22,219 nucleotides of DNA from Elysia marginata (lineage: Eukaryota > Mollusca > Gastropoda > Plakobranchidae). The stretch is from contig BMAT01009076.1 of the NCBI GenBank assembly GCA_019649035.1, positions 227,818-250,036 on the forward strand. The letters are read 5' to 3'. Position 1 is the first letter of the stretch. Every line of letters starts with the position of its first letter. Positions 8,453 through 19,255 of this stretch are shown here, piece after piece. The notes beneath the pieces were generated by a model. It was given only the letters and a program-made list of their open reading frames with translations, had not been told where the DNA came from and ran no database searches. The position numbers were made by a program, and so were the translations under genes.

Positions 8453-9821
8453 TTACACTGAAAGCTGCATAGGCTGTCTTTTCTTTGGTTGCCTCTTCAT
8501 GCTACCTTTTAAGGCATTCTAACAGGTCAGAACTATAAGGCTCTCTGTCCACTCAAGGCTGTTGTTACTGTTTCTTATCAACAAAATTTATTTTGCAGTC
8601 CTCTTTACTTACCATCCTTAGTTGCAAATGGCATCACAGTTCACACTCCAGATCTTTCTCCCAAATCGAGAATAAACACCCAAGCCTAAGCAGGAAGCCT
8701 CCTGTTCTGGTCTCAGACGAGTCAGAGAGCTCTCTGTCCACTGCATCTAGATTCTTTTAACTAGAGCCCTATGCACTGATTCTATGAAACTAGCTCTACA
8801 TCTAGATTTGTTAGTACAAAGACCCTGATTCTAGATCATACGATATACTAATACTCTTGGGCAACTCATGTCTTTAGTCTAAAGTTTAGATCTTTGATTT
8901 CACTCTAAGCTTAAACCTCAACCTGCTCTGAATCAACTGCACAGCTCTACTCTCCTCAAGACTATTGTTTCTGCCATAGCACAGTCTTTTCAGCCAGCCT
9001 ACCCCACAGGACAGGTAGCTGTTCTCAAAGCAGGCCAAAATTCATCTTTATTAAAAATCAGGGAGACCGCAAAGTTGATTCCATATCTGTGGTCATCTTT
9101 CTTCATAATTTTTGGACCTGGCCACCATTGAAATTGAACATTATCGCACAGCCTTACTTAGCTAATACATGTGTTGTTTTTAATTTTTAGCTGTCTATGG
9201 TATTATTATTTAGAATGATTCTACCATTAAGCGACAGAATTAGTTCAGAGGTTGATGTGTTGTATTTTTCAAGCATTACTGATAATGTTATGAGTTCAAT
9301 TCTTAAAAACAATACAAGTACATGTACATTTTTAAGCACGATAAGCCAAGCTGAAAAAGATGATGTGTCAGCATGATACACCATGTCAAACTGTCTATGA
9401 GATGCATACTTCAAAAAAAAAAAATTAAAAAGCAATTTCTATAGTCTTTTTTTAAAGTTATTGTTTGTTAGGACAGTAGTGTTTTAAATGTCTACACAAT
9501 CAATTATTTTCAACAAAGGGAATTAGCATCATACTTTTATTTACATAATTTAAGTTTTAATTGAAAAATTGTCATGACAATCAACACAGCCATACTTCAT
9601 CTTACATCACCATAAACGTGGGTAAACAAATTCAACATTATTTTTTTAATGAAAAAACGGGTTTACATATAATTCAAAACATTAGGATTCACTAAAATAC
9701 TTTGATGCATTATAAATAAGCCAATTATTAATTTTGCCCCTTTTTAAATAAGCACCATATCTATCTAAAGTTGTAAGATGCTTTAGTTCCAGATCCAACC
9801 CCAAAAAAGTATAAAAGAGGA
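8453..9821. other. No gene recognised
   Basis: This is AT-rich noncoding sequence with many stops in all frames. The one open frame of note (9435-9187 minus) has no recognisable motif. The phrase CTCTCTGTCCACT occurs twice, at about 8541 and 8729, without a larger repeat. Confidence 0.6.
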
Positions 9822-11364
9822 TTAGGTATGAAAAATTATTGATTTTTTTCTTAGGGAACCTTCAATTTTTAGTCTGTCCAGCAGATTGTCTACATCTTCT
9901 GCAGTCTCGCATGGACCACCATGACTGTATACTTGATCTCTGATTGAATCTGAACGCTTTATTTCATTCATTTTTTTTTCAATCTTTTTTTGTTGATTAT
10001 CTACAAACTTTGCTCTGATAGCATCTTTAACATCTTCTTCTTGCTGTTTGTTTTCACGCCTAAGTTGTGGTGCATATTTTCTAGCTACCTTGAAGATTTG
10101 CCTCTGAGCTGCAGGAGACTTTTTCTTTAAATAAATCATGGTTTTATTTCTTTTTAAGACGTGAACCGCAGAACGGTTATACAAAGATGCATTTCTCCGT
10201 TTAAAAAAAAAATCATAATCAAAATCACCAAATGCACTTTCTCCAACTAAGGTGGTCCATGGGCAATGGTCAAGTTGATGTTTGGTTTCAGAATTTGAAG
10301 AAGAAAAATAACCACCAGACAAAAAAATCAGACAATTCTCTTTGGATAACAGTGTAGGCACCTTTAGATAAAGACATAAGAGCCTGGCAGATGAAATCAT
10401 TATCATTGTTTAAAACAAAATCATGGACAGATTTATATTCAACAGCATCAACTAAGGTTACATCATCAAAAACAGAAACAAAATCAGAGTTTAAAAGCTG
10501 ACAAGGATTGTTAGACCAATGCTCAAAATGATCAGACATAGATTTAACATATTTGTGAAAATCGGTGTATTTGACACTGCTGTTTACAAGTTTCCAACAT
10601 GGACCTGTAACCTTTAAATATTATAAAGCCACAGCACATACAAGACATATTAGATGTTTGTCTTGAACATCAAGAGTCACAATTTGGATTAATCTGTTGG
10701 GATTTTCATGTAAAATTCAGATGTAAAGAAACTTAGAAAGTCAACAATTTAGAGTGATTATGAATAAGAGCAGCAGCTGCCTGAAAAAAAAAAACCAATT
10801 GAATCGATTGGCTTTAAAACTTGGTATCTTGGAATCAGAGCAAAATGCAGTCCACTCACTTCGACACCCGTTTTTTTTTTTATTTTTTGGTCGACCCGAG
10901 AACCTAGTAAAATATTATAAATAGCTCTTATAACTCTATTTGTGGCAGACCCGTTCATGAAGATCTGCACATTGTTTGCTTATATCTCTGCCGAGCTGCT
11001 CCTTAGTTGAGTCAAATAATTCGCGTTCAAAAGCAACAAGCGACTTTTCACACTCACCACTTAAGCCTTGTAAAAAATACATGTATGCATTGCAATGAAG
11101 AAAATTTAATTCTAAATTAGAGCCAAGTTCAGATTGCGAAAATTCTTCCAATTTCTTATCATACAATTTCATACAAGCACCGCGATCTGTCATACAACTA
11201 ATAATTTTTGACAATATTTCTTTTACAATATTTTCAGTTCTCTCACGAGTTAATAGTCCATAAGAGGCAGCAAGTTTGTTGATGACATCGATGGTAATAT
11301 CCAACAGGGTGTTGGCATCTTCAGTTGCCACTGGTGTAAATCCCAAAAATCCCACCACTGTCAA
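9822..11364 (-). pseudogene. Decayed member of an unnamed invertebrate repeat-associated protein family
   Basis: Three blocks lie in order on the - strand. The first (11364-10936) has ERTENIVKEILSKIISCMTDRGA and a Leu/Cys-rich stretch. The second (10620-10288) has LTGPCWKLV and WSNNPCQLL. The third (10320-9822) has ESAFGDFDYD, KRRNASLYNRS, HVLKRNKTM and a Lys/Glu-rich tail with CETAEDVDNLLDRL. From memory, this succession (SDR/N-x-FCG-like block, GPFW block, GEHAFGDLDFD-like block, Lys-rich coiled coil with a terminal EVD..L) recurs in long uncharacterised proteins of cnidarians and molluscs, usually multicopy. The copy is broken: a T-run near 10310 shifts frame and several stops lie in 10930-10620. 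No catalytic function is known to me. It is likely mobile or carried by a mobile element. Confidence 0.55.
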
Positions 11365-11371
11365 GAGTAAA

Positions 11372-13201
11372 TTGGTGTCCTACTACCTTTTTGTGGTCTC
11401 GTGAGGTCCCATCACTGTGTAGCGTTGTGTTTTTCGAACCAATTATTTTTCCTGCCTCTTGAATTAACAATTATGTATAATTCAAAATAATATTTCAAAT
11501 ACCTTTGGGTAAACACGAATACCAACTGGGCTGATGGCAAAGGGACTTTCTCTGGTTTCGGGTTCTGAAACTGACGCTGAAGGTGTTGGTTGCTGTTGGG
11601 GGCATTGTTGTGATGTTCGTGGGGTGTTGAAGACTTGCATTTCAGTCTGTTCGGTTGACCTTGACTCTGCCTCAGACTTTGAGAACTGTTCTTGCACCTG
11701 CAAAGAAGATGATCCTTGTACCATATCCACAGAGGTGTCGTTGGATTGTGGTGTAGGCCGGTCTGTAACATCTGACGGCATGAAACCTTCACTGTCGAAT
11801 GCATTCGTATCAAGAGACCACATTCCCGATACACGAAATCCTGAGATGATATTGGAGGGTCTTGTTGCTTTTCCAATAGTTGAAGCTCCTAATTCTTTAA
11901 GCTGGTAGATTTTAATGGCCTTGCCTAGATTTCGTAGCACCCAGGCATCTGCATTTTTTGCTGAAAGCAGCTGACCAATAACGGTGCGATCAGGAGGTTG
12001 TGTCTTATTCGAAGTATGTGGTGGAAGTGCACCGATGGTGATATGATTTGCTTTAGCCTTTTCTAAGCTCTGGTAGGAAACCTGGCTTTCATGGTTGTCC
12101 TTAGAATAATGGGATGATTTGCTGATGGTCGAACACGTCTCACAACGTGGTCAATGACATGGATGAAATTTTCAGCCGTCATCCTACTTGATGAATTGAC
12201 TAAAGCAAGATATCCCCCTGGAGCGCCATTCAGCATTAAATCGCTGTAATTTTTTTCTGGTGAAAACAAAAACTGGAGGGATGGCCTGCTCTACACTACA
12301 GCCGAAGCGACACAACAGATCGTAACCATCTCTACTCTCTCACCCGATGCGATCTGCCCCAATAACCTTTGGTACCTTGTGGACTGTCGTTATGCCAGTT
12401 TCGTCAAGGTTAAAACTCTGAGCCCCTGTTGCGCCCAAGTCTTCAATAGCTTTTTCCAAATTATCAAAGTAAAAATTAATTGTATGGCGATTGAAGGCGG
12501 TAGCTCTTGCCAAAGATGTAGCTTCAGGCAATCTAATGTTCAGCTGAGGGTGCCTTCGCATCAACCCATGATACCATTCCTTCTTCAGACATCTGTTGGT
12601 CATCCCATTTTGATGGATAGGTTATATCATTTGCCTTGGCAACAGCATAGGACAGACTTCGGAATGTCTTGGTGGTGATTCCATGAAACATCTTCGCATA
12701 TTTCAGTGCATAGTTGGCCAAGGTATCTTCTTGAGCACCAGAAAATACCCTTGAGTGGGTGTAGTTAGGCTCATCATAGGTAGGATTTTCTGATGCTTTT
12801 GACGTTTTGTCTTTTTAAGATTATTTCTTAAGGTTCCTCCTGGCACCTTGCTGTCCTTTGCCGCCTGCCTCTCTGACTGGTTTTTCACGTACCAAAAGAT
12901 CATCAACAGCTTTCTGCATGACCTCAGGAGTCCTCCCAAAGTCTGCATGTTTGCGAACATATACTCTAGGCATGTTGAGGTCTGGGAGTACAGAATTGAA
13001 ATTGTTATGGATTATTAACATTTTGATAAGATTTATAGCCGTAAGACATAATTAAATAAATTCTTTTTGAAAACAAAAGAGATAATCTAGATTATACGTT
13101 TGGTATTTCCTTTAAATTACCATCATCTTTGTTTTTATTTTTGTTACCTTTTCTCTCCTTTTTTTCACACCATCTTGTCTATATGGTAATAAAGCACACT
13201 G
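11372..13201 (-). mobile_element. Possible full extent of the pogo-like element
   Basis: On the - strand, CAGTGTGCTTTATTACC ends at the right near 13201 beside TA. The left side (11374-11387) reads GTGTCCTACTACC on the + strand, a partial match in the right orientation for a terminal inverted repeat. The match is imperfect with a gap, so the borders are tentative. Confidence 0.3.
11482..12973 (-). pseudogene. Pogo/Tigger-like DDE transposase pseudogene
   Basis: The frame starts at ATG 12973 with MPRVYVRKHADFG and a psq-type helix-turn-helix (REKPVREA, then KVPGGTLRNNLKK after a frame change), the usual N-terminal DNA-binding part. A CENP-B-like helical region follows (MSEEGW, RRHPQLNIRLPEATSLAR). 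The catalytic domain shows the first Asp in FNLDETGI (codon 12405), the second in RDNHES (codon 12099, in another frame) and the third in QPPDRTV (codon 11991), preceded by LPPHTSN. The C-terminal block FRVSGMWSLDTNAFDSEGF is typical of pogo-group proteins. At least three frameshifts and a stop split it, so it cannot be active. Such enzymes cut and paste elements with TA target duplications. Confidence 0.85.
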
Positions 13202-13241
13202 TAAGATGAATTAAAATTCAACCTATTTAACATTTTTAACG

Positions 13242-14890
13242 ATGGCCTCTATCTGTGATGAAATTTTGGGCCGCCAAACGGACGTTTGTGCTAGAGAACG
13301 ATGATTGGCCCAATACTGGTGTAGCAGGGGTTTTTGCGGCATAAAAGCAGGCCAACCTTTTTGGCAGTAGCTGCGAACTTTTGATAGCTCTGGATCATCT
13401 CGTTGATGAGCGATTATCTCCTGAAGCTTTGCAGAAGAAGCCGGCAGTTTTATCTTTGGTCTGTCGTAACATAGCAGAAGGTTTCTTGATTAGTCCGATG
13501 TCTGCTTCTGATGGACCGCGAACAGGAGCACTTGAAAGAGCGTCAGCAGTTATTTGCTGCTTTCCCGGGGCATGTATGACCTCAGGCTGGAACGGCATGA
13601 GTCGGAGACGGAAGCGTTTAATACTTGTTGGCAACTTGTGTAGTTCTTTTGACGAGAGGAGAGGGACAAAGGGGTTTGTGGTCTGTCTAAATCGTATATT
13701 GCTTACCAAAAATGTAGTCGCTAAACCTCTCGTAAGCCCACGTTGCAGCAAAGGCCTCCTCGAATACAGCATAATTGTTCTCTGCTGCTGTTAGTGATCT
13801 TGAAATGTACCGGCAGTTAACTAGTCTGATTGAACCTGTAGAAGAACTGCGCCAAGTCCTGCGTTGGATGCATCGGCTGCGACGATGGTTTCTTTTTCTG
13901 GGCTGTAGTGTACAAGAGCAGGAGTATAAACAGTCTTTAGAAAAGCTTATTCTTGCGGAGCTCCCTAAATGAGTCCTTTTTTAAGAGCTGTCGAAGTGGC
14001 TCTCTGTGTGTAGCTAGTTCAGGTGTGAACTTGGTCAACTGGTTTACCATAACAGAATCGTTAGAGCTCAGTAACATTGCTTGGAGCTGGAAATTCTCGA
14101 ATTCCCTCAACCTTTTCAGGGTCAGCGTGGATACCTTGTCCATCGATGATACGTCTAACAGACGGTTTGGAAAAGCACATTTCTCATTGAAGGTAAAACC
14201 AGCTTCCTGGAGACGCAGTAGAACAATCCTGACACGATCGTCATGTACAGATTGTGTTGGAGCATGTACTAAAATGTCATACATGTGGCAGAGGACACCA
14301 TCGATATCGCTGAAGATCTCTGTCATCCGTCTTTGGAAGATCTTTGAAGCGAAAGAAATTCTGAAAGGTACGCCGTTCATGCGGAACCTCCCGAATGGGT
14401 TGAGAAAGGTCGTTGGGAGCCTTGATTGTGGATCGCCAAAATCCGTTCCTGGCGTCCAGTTTGGTGAAGACTCTTGACCCAGCAAGACGTGCAAGATCAT
14501 GATCTACTGAACGTAATGGGTGGACCTCCCGTAAGACGGCTTTGTTTAAGGCGGTGAGATTGACACATAATCTGACGGAAGATTGGTCCGGTATAGATAC
14601 CACAACTATGCCGGAGCACCAATCTGTTCGCTCGTTTGTAGGGAAAAATACTCGCTCTGAGAGCATGCGGTCAATTTCTGTCTTGACCTTGGTAATCAGT
14701 GGGTGAGCAATCTTCCGTGGCGTGTAGATGCTCACTGGCTGAATGTCAGGGCGTGTCTTTATGCCTTCCCAAGCCTTTGAAGAGAACAAGGAACTCGGCG
14801 CGGAAACCAGGAGTTTCTGTGGTAAGGCTGTTCAGTCTTGCGATTAGGCCCAGCTGCAAAAATGCTGCTCTTCAAAGCGAAATCATTACC
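13242..14890 (-). pseudogene. Ty3/Gypsy pol relic: reverse transcriptase, RNase H, start of integrase linker
   Basis: From high to low coordinates: a LGLIARLN segment, RT with PVSIYTPRKIAHPL, TDWCSGIVVV, LCVNLTALNKAV and FTKLDARNGFW (first catalytic Asp present), then GVLCHMYDILVHA, where the usual D-D is Y-D. The RNase H region shows AADASNAGLGAV, a frame with a premature stop near TDHKPL, and RFRLRLMPFQPEVIHAPGKQQ with TADALS. Sequence resembling the linker before integrase (LQEIIAHQRDDPE) ends near 13242; integrase proper, gag and LTRs are absent. Several frameshifts are present. The motif set is typical of Ty3/Gypsy elements of invertebrates. Confidence 0.88.
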
Positions 14891-15319
14891 CTTTTTGAAA
14901 AATCCTTTCCTTTTCTTAGGCCTTGTTCCACTAGGCTTAGACATTTTGACAATTTCAAATACTTTTCACAAAAATAAAGTGATTTTCCGACCTGTTACTG
15001 ATGGCTGTAATTTCAAGAACAAAAACAGGAACATGAAACGGCTTTCTGAGGGAGGCGTTAATTGTTTTGTGCTCACAAAACCCTACGTAACAGATCAAAA
15101 TACAGCCATTGCTAAGGTAAACAAAAGACTTGGCTAGGTTTTTTTACATTTTGTAAATTTACCTTGCCTCAGAAAAAAATCAATAAAAAAAATACTAGAT
15201 CGTTTTCAAAAATTTAAAAAGCATAACAAAATAGAATAATGACTGCTCAAAATTAGATCGATTTCATCGTCTTTTGAGCGATTCGGCTTTTTTGCATTTT
15301 TCGTGGTGAGTCTCCCCCC
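14891..15319. other. No gene recognised
   Basis: Open frames here on either strand (for example 14838-15137 plus) have no motif and low-complexity composition. A-rich runs lie at 15165-15190. Confidence 0.55.
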
Positions 15320-15540
15320 TGAAATTAGCAGTGGAGAGAAGTAGTCTTTTTAGTGGAAATTCCCGAAATGTATCCTGATCTCAAGATCTATAAGTATAAT
15401 TATTTATATGAGACATACCTTAAATTTCATCGTTTGTTCTCTGTGTTTTTTGTTTATGGCTAAGTGTTGGTGTGCTTCCTGATTTAAATCATAAATGGTT
15501 GCCTTTGGTGCGATTTGGATGTTTCCGTTCAAGTAAGCGA

Positions 15541-15607
15541 GTCGCCTAGAGAGGCTAAGCAAGGACCTTCGCCATGAAGCTCCTTTTTTAAGGAGCGTAG
15601 TGGCGAC
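15541..15607 (+). repeat. Nested stem-loops inside the inverted-repeat element
   Basis: GTCGCC (15541-15546) pairs with GGCGAC (15602-15607). Inside this, GCTCCTT (15579-15585) pairs perfectly with AAGGAGC (15590-15596) across a four-T loop. The arrangement suggests a folded RNA or a cruciform; it is seen directly in the sequence but its function is unknown. Confidence 0.5.
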
Positions 15608-15632
15608 ATGGTACATGCATAAGCTATGTTTC

Positions 15633-15692
15633 TCTAAGTGGCAAGGCGGTGGGTGCCGAAGCATCTATAAGTCGAAGGTTCGAATCATACTA
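15633..15692 (+). repeat. tRNA-like region with A and B boxes
   Basis: The A-box-like TGGCAAGGCGG (15639-15649) pairs its GGC with the GCC near 15656 as in a D arm. A perfect B box GGTTCGAATC lies at 15677-15686. The bases around the B box make a poor T stem, so this is probably a SINE head or tRNA pseudogene, not a tRNA gene. It sits 60 bases inside the right end of the inverted-repeat element. Confidence 0.55.
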
Positions 15693-15879
15693 AGGGCAGA
15701 CATTTTGGGCATTAATGATTAAGCCTACTGCTCCACTGCTAATTTCATACCTTTAAAGTCTTTCAATCATTTGGTTGCGCAGTGGCTGCCTCCTATATTT
15801 ATCCTGCATCTTCATCAGATTGTTTACGACAGTCGTCATTGAAATGATTGATTGTGCTATTCAAATTTACCTTCTCTTT

Positions 15880-17321
15880 TTCATTCTCTGTAAATAGTAA
15901 CAGTGGCTCATAAAAGTTTTTTATACCTCTTTCACAATCTCTTTATTAGTTGTCGTCTCTGATCCATCTACCTTTATTAAACTTGAGATCTTTTAGAATG
16001 ACAAAAATATTACGTTGGTTTTCCCCTTCACGGTTCAGCTATCCATCTTGCTTTAGCCCTTACTAAAACCCCTTCCATTATTTTTGTTTGTCAATTTCTC
16101 CTTTTGTTCCATATTTTGTTTAAACTCGCCTGAGCATTGATGCTTGTCTTTATTGGCTATGAATCTAATTTCCCTTTCTACCTTTTTTATTTCATTTTTT
16201 TCTATTTTTTTTAGTTGGATAGACCTCTTAATTGCTTTAGAGTCAGACGTTCCAAAAGAGCGGTGGGGGTATTGTTTCAAACTCTATGTTTTCTCTATAT
16301 TATGTCAAACTCAAAGCACCGTATTCTTGTTTTAATTCTTCAAATGTTTTTGCACATCTTTGATAAAACATTCATCATGAAGAAGAGAGCTGTTAAATTT
16401 CCAGAATGTTTTTCCACATGGTGGATATTGAAATTTGAAAGATAACGTAATTAAAGAATGGTCAGATCTACACGTATATCCTAATTCTGTTGGTGTTTTA
16501 AAAAATAAACTCGTCCAAGGCAGAAAATACTAAAAAGAAATCTAAACGTCCATGTGCACAATCCCGTTTTTTAAAACTTAAAAGTCGCCTCCATGTGTAC
16601 TCTTTAGATTCCAGGTTTTCTTCTCTCCATATCTTGTCTAGAAGTAGAAGATCCAAATTATCAATTGCTGCATCTCTTGCTCTGGGATTGTTTATATGTT
16701 GGTAATTAAAGCCACCTAGTTGTGGCTTCAAGTTCAAAAGCAAGTTCCAATCACCTTTATTCAACTCATTTTAATCTTCTAAATTACGACAAAAGTGTGG
16801 ATTATCCTTGTTTGGTCCATATGCATCCTAAAGTACATGTAAATATTTTATCCTTTCAATTTTAATGTGGTAAAACTGGTATATAATCAAATACAATTAC
16901 ATGTACTTTTGTTGTCTGAGATTTTTTTTGTGAATTTCATGTTGAAATGTATCACGGTTCCTCGGGATTGACTTGTGTATGAGCTGCAAAAAATTTTATA
17001 CCCCCATTCCGCTTCGATGTTTCTTTCTTGTTTGATAAAGTGGGTGTCCTGTAGACATATAATATCGTATGTATTTTTTTTTATTCCTGAGGCAGTGAAA
17101 TACGTCGTGTCTTTTTCTATAATTTCCAGCCCTCTTGTGTTCAATAAACATATTTTCACTATCTCATCCCTGGGCATTGATAAAGATTTTTCTTTTATTG
17201 ACCAGAAACGCATACGCACTTTTTGGGGGGTTAAATTGATCTGATTATTAAATCCAACATTGCTTGGCACAACTAGGTATTTGGACAAAAAATAAACAGA
17301 AGTGTACACTGAAACAATCAT
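15880..17321 (-). pseudogene. Non-LTR retrotransposon relic: APE endonuclease and linker
   Basis: The open frame 17321-16887 carries an endonuclease start (KICLLNTRGLEI, YDIICLQDTHF, AEWGYKIF, SRGTVIHFN). A second frame (16764-16498) carries GDWNLLLNLK, HINNPRAR and YTWRR...GRLDFFL. Further down, SDHSLITL, TFWKFNSSLL and RAKARWIAE follow, in the order seen in L1/Tx1-clade ORF2 proteins before the RT domain. The conserved Glu of LQETH is Asp here. Multiple frameshifts and stops break the frame, and no RT domain is seen before 15880. The element reads on the - strand. Confidence 0.75.
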
Positions 17322-17735
17322 TTAAACTCAAAGGATCTTAAGAACGAAGAAAAAATGGAAATAAAAAATAGCGTAGATTCGAAAGGCCTACTAAAAATAT
17401 GTATAAATGACTTTTGATAGTCTACTGACGTCGTTTTATATAAGATGCAACTAGCTCCCTCACCTCCACCCACCACCTTATATGAATGCAAAAGATAGAA
17501 ATTAATTAAAAGAGCGAAAAAATAAAGGGCATGTCTAAACATTCATGTCGCAGCAGATTAAAATAATATGGATAATAGTATTTTTATAGAATTACGAAAA
17601 TTAAGAAAGAAAGAAAATAAAATTAAAAGCCGCTATTCACACTGGAGAAACGGATTATAAGATGGCCCAGTTCATCTGGTTCATCTAAGTCATTTGTCTT
17701 ACTTGTTTTGCTGTTTCTAAAACTTGAATAAGTTT

Positions 17736-18400
17736 CTACAACAGCTGATGATACACACGTCTCCTCTCTGTGTCTGACCTGGTAACTGTCAATTTTAAAC
17801 AGCGGGCACTGCTTTCTGTGTAAGGTTGGAGGTGCAAGCCAGGAGTCTTGTGGGCCTTCTGTGTTTCTTTAGTTCTCGTTGGTGTTTTCTCTACTGCTGT
17901 CCTGATTGGACTTTTGGAGTGAGACTGTTGTCCAGCAGAGTCAGTTTCAAGGCGGTGTGTTGTGTTCATTTTCTCCGTTTTTGCCCTTGTTTCGGACTCT
18001 CTGCTGGGTCGATGTTTTTTCAGAACCAAAGGTTGGTGTGTCGTGACTGGCGGTGTTATTAAATTGGTTGTTTGTAGAGTTTTTACGACCGAGGGCTTCT
18101 TCTTGGTGTGCTCTACCAGTGAGCTGGAATCTCCCCTAAGTTTTGCCATGACTGTTGTGTGGGGCCTCTCTCCGACGCCCTTGCACACAATTGGTCCTCC
18201 GCTTCTTCTTCACTCTTTTTAATGATGACGTTGGAGTGGGTTAAGGCAAACACCTCTCCCTCCCTTGTCCCCACACTACGGAAAACATCGCTGTCCTTCA
18301 CTTTTCAAAATAGCGCATAATTTTCTGCTGCCGAGTCCTCCATTACCACCACCCCGTACCGATACGTTCTCAGTGACAGGCCATCCAGCCCAGATGTAAA
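17736..18400 (-). pseudogene. Ser/Thr/Lys-rich ORFs, possible LINE ORF1
   Basis: Two overlapping frames (18301-18113 and 18188-17736) seem to be one reading frame split by a small indel near 18200. The upstream part reads FTSGLDGLSLRTYRYGVVV and KDSDVFRSVGTREGEVFALT; the downstream part is basic and rich in Ser, Thr and Lys. No named domain is recognised. The position about 500 bases upstream of the endonuclease relic on the same strand would suit an ORF1 of the same LINE, which is inference only. It could equally be a separate decayed gene. Confidence 0.35.
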
Positions 18401-18485
18401 CAACTTGTGCACAAGTATCATTTTGATCTCTTCCAATTTTTGGTGTGAGTTAAAACAATAAGCAATGAATTTGACCTATATCTCC

Positions 18486-18560
18486 AAATCGTCACGTGGG
18501 TCTTGGGGTCAGCGGGGGTTTCCATTCAATAATCTCTTCCGGATTCCCGCCATTCCATGT
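18486..18560. promoter_or_regulatory. Promoter-like motif cluster with an E-box
   Basis: CACGTG (about 18494) is followed by TTCCGG (ETS-type, about 18538) and CCGCCATT (YY1-like, about 18548). Such a combination is common in housekeeping promoters, but no gene starting nearby was identified, and short motifs occur by chance. Confidence 0.25.
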
Positions 18561-19174
18561 TTAATTTTATGTAACGCGAGTGCCGATAGGTCTAGAAAAG
18601 TAGCAGCATTTAATTGGTTGGTATAAATAGTAATGGCGAATTTCATTTGGGATGCTGCTTGGGTTAGATACTATGTAAATAATGTCACTTGAATTTTCTG
18701 TCCCTTGGGGCTAGGCTGAAGATTTTGTATTCGGGCTCGTATTCTTAATTTTTATCTAGATCTAGTCTTTATGCATGTAAAAGAAATACTTAAATCAATC
18801 ATATCTTTCACGGCTATAAAGCATACTGGAAGTAATTATTTTGGGATGACAAATTTGAGTGACAACGTTTCTGTCATTCTGTTCTATATCTAGATATACC
18901 GAATGATGTACCAGTCAACACCGACATACCCAGTCCCACTCCCAAGGCAAGATTAGCGAAGGGATTTTGGCCTAGAAAATATTAAGAAAAGTGGGGAAAT
19001 TATGAAATGCTATGAAAAGCTGACCAAGGTTCGGGTCCAAGGATGGAAACTTGGTTGGTGTCTTTTTTTTGAATCATCTAGATCTAGTCTAACTAAGGCT
19101 GGTAAAAGTGACCCTAAACAACATCCAAAACAGTACCCCAAATAAAATCCGCCACAAGGCGGTTTGTTGACCCC
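18561..19174. other. No gene recognised
   Basis: This is AT-rich sequence with several CTAGAT and AGATCTAG-type words (18757-18767, 18889-18896, 19078-19088) that also occur near 337-345. No ORF with recognisable coding features is present. Confidence 0.5.
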
Positions 19175-19255
19175 AATAGTCACGTGACTATTTCCGGGTA
19201 GTAATAGGTCAGATTGATTGCAAAAATATTTTTGAGTAAAGGGCCGACCCTTTAC
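19175..19255. promoter_or_regulatory. 18-bp palindrome with E-box, adjacent ETS-like site and hairpin
   Basis: AATAGTCACGTGACTATT (19175-19192) is a perfect palindrome centred on CACGTG. TTCCGG follows at once. At 19236-19255 GTAAAGGG and CCCTTTAC form an 8-bp stem with a four-base loop. This may be a basic helix-loop-helix binding site in a promoter, or a relic of a palindromic element. No associated gene is identified. Confidence 0.4.

Larger units (their letters stand above)
15320..15747. mobile_element. MITE-like element with perfect 17-bp terminal inverted repeats
   Basis: TGAAATTAGCAGTGGAG (15320-15336) is repeated exactly in inverse orientation at 15731-15747. With small gaps the match extends to about 27-29 bases on each side. 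The 428-bp interior has no open frame of interest but contains Pol III-like boxes and stem-loops, listed separately. No clear target duplication was found beside the ends. It is either a nonautonomous DNA element or two inverted copies of a shorter repeat. Confidence 0.65.

Noticed and set aside
14838..15137. + strand 99-codon frame beside the Gypsy relic
   Set aside because: It partly overlaps - strand pol coding sequence and has no motif of its own.
15633..15692. Functional tRNA gene
   Set aside because: The A and B boxes are present but the T stem and acceptor stem do not pair well.
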